A DNA stretch of 27,627 nucleotides from Dehalococcoidia bacterium UBA1123 (GTDB lineage Bacteria > Chloroflexota > Dehalococcoidia > Lucifugimonadales > UBA1123). A model generated the notes under the pieces. It searched no databases, was not told the DNA's origin, and saw only the letters and a list, made by a program, of their open reading frames with translations. The position numbers and the translations under genes were made by a program. Shown here in pieces: positions 23,913 through 27,627 of this stretch. The stretch is from the NCBI GenBank assembly GCA_002313895.1, contig DCAW01000142.1, positions 21,647 to 49,273 of the forward strand. Direction: 5' to 3'. Each line of letters opens with the position of its first letter. The first letter of the stretch is position 1.

Positions 23913-24449
23913 TTGGACGAAGCGTGGGTCATAAATCAGGTCCGCACCGGGAAGACTGATGTCTTCGGCGAGATCGTCGAAGAGTATCAGGCGGCGATTT
24001 TTCGGCACGTGTTGCGGATGACCGCAGATCGCGAGGTCGCCCACGACCTGACCCAGGACACGTTCCTCAAAGCGTATCAGAGCATCCTCAAAACTGACTC
24101 GGAGCTTTCTCTCAAGGCTTGGCTCTATCGCATCGCCACCAACGACGCGCTGAAATATCATCGACGCAGGCGTTTGCTGACTTTCGTCCCGTTTCGGGGC
24201 ACGGAGAAACTACCTGCTACCCAGGCCACTCCAAACACGGACGAGAAGATCGCCATCGAGGATGCGCTGCTTCATGTGCCGCCAGAACGCAGAGTCTGTC
24301 TGGCGCTGCACTTCGTGGAGGGTCTCCGATATCGGGAAATCGCCGAAATTCTGGGCGTCAACGAAGACGCAGTGCGAAAGCGCGTGGCGAAGGGACGGGA
24401 GGAATTCCGTAAGGCGTACGACTCCAGGGCAGGAGGTGACACTAGTTGA
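23913..24449 (+). CDS. ECF-type RNA polymerase sigma factor
   Basis: A 178-aa sigma-70 family factor of the extracytoplasmic-function group. Region 2 holds AHDLTQDTFLKAYQS (core and -10 recognition) and WLYRIATNDALKYHRR. Region 4 holds the helix-turn-helix LRYREIAEILGVNEDAVRKRV. The start is TTG 23913, with AAGGAG (23899-23904) 8 nt upstream. The stop overlaps the anti-sigma start by 4 nt (TTGA), the usual sign of translational coupling between a sigma factor and its inhibitor. The downstream lipoproteins and efflux adaptor are candidate targets of this regulator. Confidence 0.93.
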   Translation: MDEAWVINQVRTGKTDVFGEIVEEYQAAIFRHVLRMTADREVAHDLTQDTFLKAYQSILKTDSELSLKAWLYRIATNDALKYHRRRRLLTFVPFRGTEKLPATQATPNTDEKIAIEDALLHVPPERRVCLALHFVEGLRYREIAEILGVNEDAVRKRVAKGREEFRKAYDSRAGGDTS

Positions 24450-25510
24450 AACACTCAGATTTGCAGGATCTGCTCTCTGCGTATGCCGATGGCGAGTTGG
24501 CCCGCACTCAACGCGAGTTCGTGGAACGACACGCGGCGGATTGCTCCCCCTGCCAGGCGATGTTGGCCGACTACAAGCGAGACAGGCATCAGCTTGCTTC
24601 GTTGAGATCGACGCCGATTCCATCAGACCTCAAACAGGCCGCCATGTCAAAGATCAAAGCGGCACAGGCGTTGAACAGACTGTTCCCCCGTCTGGTGTCT
24701 CCGGCGCTGGTCCGCCCGGCCCTTATCGTGGCAAGCGTTTTGGTCGCGGTGATCGCAATCGGGATTCTACAGCTGTCTGGCGCTGGGACGATAGAGAAGG
24801 CCGAGGCGGCAACTGCTGCGCTTCGATCTTACCGCGCAATCGAGTCGGTAACTGTCACCAAGTACGGAGAAATCTTTCAATCGGAAATGGAAATCGAATA
24901 TTCGGCTCCAGACCGATTTCGGGTCATCGTCGGCGAGCCCGACGATGCAGTCGAGTTCATCGGAATCGGCGATGATCGGTATGTTCGCGGCGACAGTCGA
25001 AAATCAGCATATATCCATGTCAGAGCGGGAGTCGGAAAATTCCTGGACGAAATCTCCAGGCAAGCCAAGTCTGGCGATACCACAGGGCTCGCTATGAGCA
25101 AGGAGAACACTCTCGAAATTCTGGGTTCGTTGCTCGATCTTGAACAGTTGCCTGACGACATGATCGATGGGCATGACACCCTGCGCTACCAGGGAACGAT
25201 CGACTGGGGCAAGATCGGCAGGGAATCTTTAGCGAATAAACGCTCAAAAGTTGAATTGTGGATTGATAAAGTGGACTACACCATCCGGCAAGCCAAAGTA
25301 AAGATAGCTGTGTTAGAAGAGAATCCGGTCTCGCAGGCAGGGGAATGGCTCACAATTTCCAGCCATGTGAAATACTTCGACCTGAACCAGCCGATCGAGA
25401 TCAAACCTCCGGTGACGTCCTCTGGGGAAATCGAGCCAGGTTGGAGTCTCGTCGATACTAACCTACCAGAACTTGAAAAACGCAAGCATGACGATATCAG
25501 GAAACGTTAA
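24446..25510 (+). CDS. Membrane anti-sigma factor with zinc motif and LolA-like domain
   Basis: A 354-aa protein starting at TTG 24446, with AGGAGG 9 nt upstream, overlapping the sigma gene by TTGA. The N-terminal anti-sigma domain has the ZAS zinc motif HxxxCxxC (H29, C33, C36). A single membrane helix follows at about 88-110 (PALIVASVLVAVIAIGILQL). The extracytoplasmic part (about 120-345) is beta-rich, with EYSAPDRFRVIVGEPDD and a VELWIDKVDYTIRQAKVKI strand pair, and resembles the lipoprotein-carrier LolA/LppX fold. That would let it sense lipids or lipoproteins across the membrane; this is inference from fold impression. Family anti-sigma factors sequester the sigma factor until degraded or altered by signal. 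Confidence 0.85.
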   Translation: MKHSDLQDLLSAYADGELARTQREFVERHAADCSPCQAMLADYKRDRHQLASLRSTPIPSDLKQAAMSKIKAAQALNRLFPRLVSPALVRPALIVASVLVAVIAIGILQLSGAGTIEKAEAATAALRSYRAIESVTVTKYGEIFQSEMEIEYSAPDRFRVIVGEPDDAVEFIGIGDDRYVRGDSRKSAYIHVRAGVGKFLDEISRQAKSGDTTGLAMSKENTLEILGSLLDLEQLPDDMIDGHDTLRYQGTIDWGKIGRESLANKRSKVELWIDKVDYTIRQAKVKIAVLEENPVSQAGEWLTISSHVKYFDLNQPIEIKPPVTSSGEIEPGWSLVDTNLPELEKRKHDDIRKR

Positions 25511-25638
25511 CGTTGGGCATGGCGCGCACGAAATAAGTATTCAAAATGGTTTCAGTAACGCGATAGACGAACGAGCGTTATATTGTTAGATTGCAAGTGT
25601 GGCTCAGCGTTACTGTGACAACCTTTGTTAGTCCCGTC

Positions 25639-25674
25639 GGAGATAATATGCGAAACGATAGACGACTGATTCTT
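25639..25674 (+). repeat. Direct repeat, copy 1 (lipoprotein gene start)
   Basis: A 36-bp segment covering the ribosome-binding site and first codons of the first lipoprotein gene matches 26353-26388 at 33 positions. This shows that the two genes arose by tandem duplication. Confidence 0.8.
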
Positions 25675-26304
25675 GTCCTCGTGCTTCTGATGGCGGCCCT
25701 GGTGGTCTCTGCATGTTCCAGTGATAACCAATCCGGCTCTGGCGTTGCCCGGTTAGAGGACACTCAGCCAGCAGAACCTGTGATCGTGTCAGCAGGCCCA
25801 TCTAATCCACAGGCTGACACGCCTGTGCCGTTGGTTTCGGAAACGAACGCCACCGAACAAGCCGACCCCGAACAAACCGACGAGGAGATTCTCACCAAGT
25901 TTGCAGCGTGCTTGAGAGATCATGGTCTTGAAGCCCCCGATCCCGAAGTGAACGCAGATGGATCACTTAACCTATTGGCCTTCAGACAGAGTGTCGTCCA
26001 GAGCAACCCGGCCATTTTGAACTCTCCGGCGCTTGTAGAGTGCCTGCCTTTGCTCGCAGAGGCCACCTTTGCCCAGCCGCCTTCGGCAGAGGACGAAGTA
26101 GAACTTCAGGACAACATTCTGTTAGTCGCCCAATGTCTCAGAGACGAAGGAATTGACGTTCCAGACCCCGAGTTCTCAAATGGAATACGAGCAGCTATGG
26201 GCGCGATGATACAACAAGCCGGAGGCGCAGATTCCAGAGTGCAACAAATCTTTGAAACGTGCGCCGAGTCTGTCTTTGGAGGAACGAATGCTGGACGGCG
26301 ATGA
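25648..26304 (+). CDS. Lipoprotein with duplicated CLRDxG...PDP units, copy 1
   Basis: A 218-aa exported lipoprotein. ATG 25648 is chosen over the upstream TTG 25591 because GGAG lies 5 nt before it and it begins a typical signal MRNDRRLILVLVLL with the lipobox VVSAC (lipidated C23). After a Ser/Thr/Pro-rich linker come two related units: CLRDHGLEAPDPEVNADGS ... ECLPLL, then CLRDEGIDVPDPEFS ... TCAESVF. Each unit starts with CLRDxG and ends with a second cysteine, so two disulfides are likely. Similar Cys-x-Arg...PDP lipoproteins occur beside efflux adaptors in Actinobacteria and relatives; no molecular function is established that I know of. The following paralogue and the adaptor suggest one envelope module. 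Confidence 0.85.
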   Translation: MRNDRRLILVLVLLMAALVVSACSSDNQSGSGVARLEDTQPAEPVIVSAGPSNPQADTPVPLVSETNATEQADPEQTDEEILTKFAACLRDHGLEAPDPEVNADGSLNLLAFRQSVVQSNPAILNSPALVECLPLLAEATFAQPPSAEDEVELQDNILLVAQCLRDEGIDVPDPEFSNGIRAAMGAMIQQAGGADSRVQQIFETCAESVFGGTNAGRR

Positions 26305-26352
26305 GGTTTTTCAACAGCCAGAATTGGCCCAGCGATTGTTTGACGTGCCGCA

Positions 26353-26388
26353 GGAGATAATTTGAGACACGATAGACGACTGATTCTT
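26353..26388 (+). repeat. Direct repeat, copy 2 (lipoprotein gene start)
   Basis: Second copy of the 36-bp repeat at 25639-25674, with three differences, one of which turns the ATG start into TTG. Confidence 0.8.
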
Positions 26389-27021
26389 AGCCTGGCGCTT
26401 TTGCTGGCCGCGCTGGTTATTTCCGCGTGTTCCAGTTCAAGCCAGTCCGATTCTGGGGTTGCTCGGGTGGATAAACCCCAGGTGTCTGAGCCTGCTATCA
26501 AGTCCGCAGGCCCGTCCAATCCAAAGTCGGACACCACAGCGCGACTATCTTCGACATCTGACAAGACAGAAACCAACCAGACCACTGCTGACCTGACAGA
26601 TGAGCAAATCACTACAAACTTCACAGTGTGTCTCAGGGACCATAAAACGAATATCCCCGATCCAGAATTGAACGCCGATGGATCGGTTGACCTAGGCACC
26701 CTCAAAGAGAGCTTCGACGTGGGACAGAAAGACAGTCGTTCATCGAAAGCCCTGGAAGAATGTCTGCCATTGCTCGCAGGGGCCACCTTCTCTCAAGGAG
26801 CCAACGAAGAGGACGAAATACAGCTCCAGGACGACCTGTTGGCGTTCGTTCAGTGCCTTCGAGACGAAGGAATGGACGTCCCGGACCCTGACTTCTCAGG
26901 GGACCCACGGGCCGGTATGGGCGCCGTGAAGGAATCTCTGAAAGGGGCAAGCGGTAGAGTGGAGCGAAGCATGAACTTATGCAACGAGAACGTCTTCGGC
27001 GCTGGGAAATCTACCAAGTGA
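26362..27021 (+). CDS. Lipoprotein with duplicated CLRDxG...PDP units, copy 2
   Basis: A 219-aa paralogue of the preceding lipoprotein, 57 nt downstream. The start is TTG 26362, with AGGAG upstream. The signal is MRHDRRLILSLALLLAALV with lipobox VISAC (C23). The same two units are present: CLRDHKTNIPDPELNADGS ... ECLPLLAGATF and CLRDEGMDVPDPDFS ... LCNENVFG, with all four cysteines kept. The glycine of the first CLRDxG is lost (CLRDHKT). The signal region is nearly identical to that of copy 1 while the linker has diverged strongly, so selection acts on the ends and the cysteine units. Function unknown; probably anchored outside the cytoplasmic membrane. Confidence 0.84.
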   Translation: MRHDRRLILSLALLLAALVISACSSSSQSDSGVARVDKPQVSEPAIKSAGPSNPKSDTTARLSSTSDKTETNQTTADLTDEQITTNFTVCLRDHKTNIPDPELNADGSVDLGTLKESFDVGQKDSRSSKALEECLPLLAGATFSQGANEEDEIQLQDDLLAFVQCLRDEGMDVPDPDFSGDPRAGMGAVKESLKGASGRVERSMNLCNENVFGAGKSTK

Positions 27022-27093
27022 ATTGTTCATTAGATCGCAAAGGTTGCATACACGAACTCAGTCACTTGACTATATACAAATCGGCAGATCGCG

Positions 27094-27627
27094 ATGACTA
27101 AACTTCGAACCGCTATTTTCGGAATTGTCGTGTTGGTCGGTCTCGCGGTAGTGGTTCTGGTCCTGTTCGCTCAGGGCGCGCTCGTTCTTCCGAACAGCGA
27201 CGAAGACGAAATTGCCGCCGAGTTCGGCGCCGCGGTCATTACCCGCAAAGACCTCCGAACGTTTAAGGACCTAGACGGCACGCTCGAATATGGCAGCAGC
27301 GTCCAGATATCGCCCGGCGGCAGCGGGACTCTCACTTATCTCGCCGCTGAAGGATTCCAATTGGACCGGGGTTCTGTCGTGTTTCGATTGCACAGCTCGA
27401 TCAGCGATGCGGAGATCAAGAGCGCCGACCAGCAGATCGCATCAGCCAGAGCGGCAGTCGCTCAGGCCGAACTCGCGTTGGAAAATCTCATTCAGCCTGC
27501 AACGCCTGCTCAGGTCGCGTCGGCCAATGCCACAGTCGCACAGGCTGAATTTGCGCTGGAAAATCTTAATGCGCCTGCGACACCGGCTCAGATCGCGTCG
27601 TCCAATGCCGCGGTCGCTCAGGCTGAA
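27094..27627 (+). CDS. HlyD/RND-type membrane-fusion adaptor, N-terminal part
   Basis: The first 178 codons of a gene that runs off the right edge. The N terminus has one membrane helix (AIFGIVVLVGLAVVVLVLF). It is followed by VITRKDLRTFKDLDGTLEYG and a short lipoyl-like segment (SGTLTYLAAEGFQLDRGSVV), typical of periplasmic adaptors of ABC/RND efflux pumps. From residue 116 on there are 26-residue repeats (VAQAELALENL...PATPAQ), which form an extended alpha-helical coiled-coil hairpin arm. It follows the two lipoproteins in the same direction, 72 nt downstream. An ABC transporter would be expected next, outside the window. The ribosome-binding site is weak. Confidence 0.82.
   Translation, partial: MTKLRTAIFGIVVLVGLAVVVLVLFAQGALVLPNSDEDEIAAEFGAAVITRKDLRTFKDLDGTLEYGSSVQISPGGSGTLTYLAAEGFQLDRGSVVFRLHSSISDAEIKSADQQIASARAAVAQAELALENLIQPATPAQVASANATVAQAEFALENLNAPATPAQIASSNAAVAQAE
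27439..27627 (+). repeat. 78-bp in-frame tandem repeat in the adaptor gene
   Basis: Units start at 27439, 27517 and 27595 (the last cut by the window edge), each 78 bp or 26 codons. They encode AxVAQAExALENLxxPATPAQ(V/I)AS with mostly synonymous differences. The repeat may continue beyond the window. Confidence 0.85.

Overview
The window looks like a chromosomal segment of a free-living bacterium with moderately high GC, most likely a Chloroflexota lineage of the SAR202/Dehalococcoidia kind. This is inferred from protein flavour, TTG/GTG starts, lipoproteins with repeated CLRDxG...PDP motifs and a GlnR-like operator style; no rRNA or other decisive phylogenetic marker is present. I see no rRNA, tRNA, CRISPR array or insertion sequence.

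Region 1 (1-7.0 kb). On the minus strand, a thiamine-diphosphate enzyme of the acetolactate synthase fold is followed by a broken MFS transporter. Divergent to these, three plus-strand genes encode a SelA/DgaE-like PLP enzyme, a cysteine-dioxygenase-like cupin and a protein with four rhodanese domains, all with their cysteines. The cupin and the rhodanese array suggest organosulfur or sulfane-sulfur metabolism, but no substrate can be named.

Region 2 (7.0-8.7 kb). RNase III and a DsbA/FrnE-family oxidoreductase lie on the minus strand. The oxidoreductase gene has an in-frame TGA exactly where the redox-active cysteine belongs, followed by a perfect 8-bp hairpin with a GUGU loop at the spacing of a bacterial SECIS element. 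I read it as a selenoprotein that ordinary ORF calling truncates. This is the strongest unusual signal in the window.

Region 3 (8.9-20.3 kb). This is a nitrogen-assimilation island, all on the plus strand: ammonium transporter, an unlisted 31-aa membrane protein, type II glutamine synthetase, type I glutamine synthetase, and both glutamate synthase subunits (GOGAT). Ammonium enters through Amt, is fixed by either GS, and is passed to glutamate by GOGAT. The amt and small-protein promoters carry six and four GTnAC-like half-sites with an exact 11-bp period, at the same distance from a -10-like hexamer, which points to co-activation by a GlnR-type regulator. The type II synthetase has visibly lower GC and is probably acquired.

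Region 4 (20.4-23.8 kb). An aminoglycoside-phosphotransferase-fold kinase, a class V aminotransferase-fold enzyme and a D-2-hydroxyacid dehydrogenase; the last ends in a good intrinsic terminator.

Region 5 (23.9-27.6 kb). An ECF sigma factor, translationally coupled to an anti-sigma factor with a zinc-binding motif, one membrane segment and a large extracytoplasmic domain. It is followed by two tandemly duplicated lipoproteins and the start of an HlyD/RND-type adaptor that runs off the window. This resembles an envelope-stress or efflux module.
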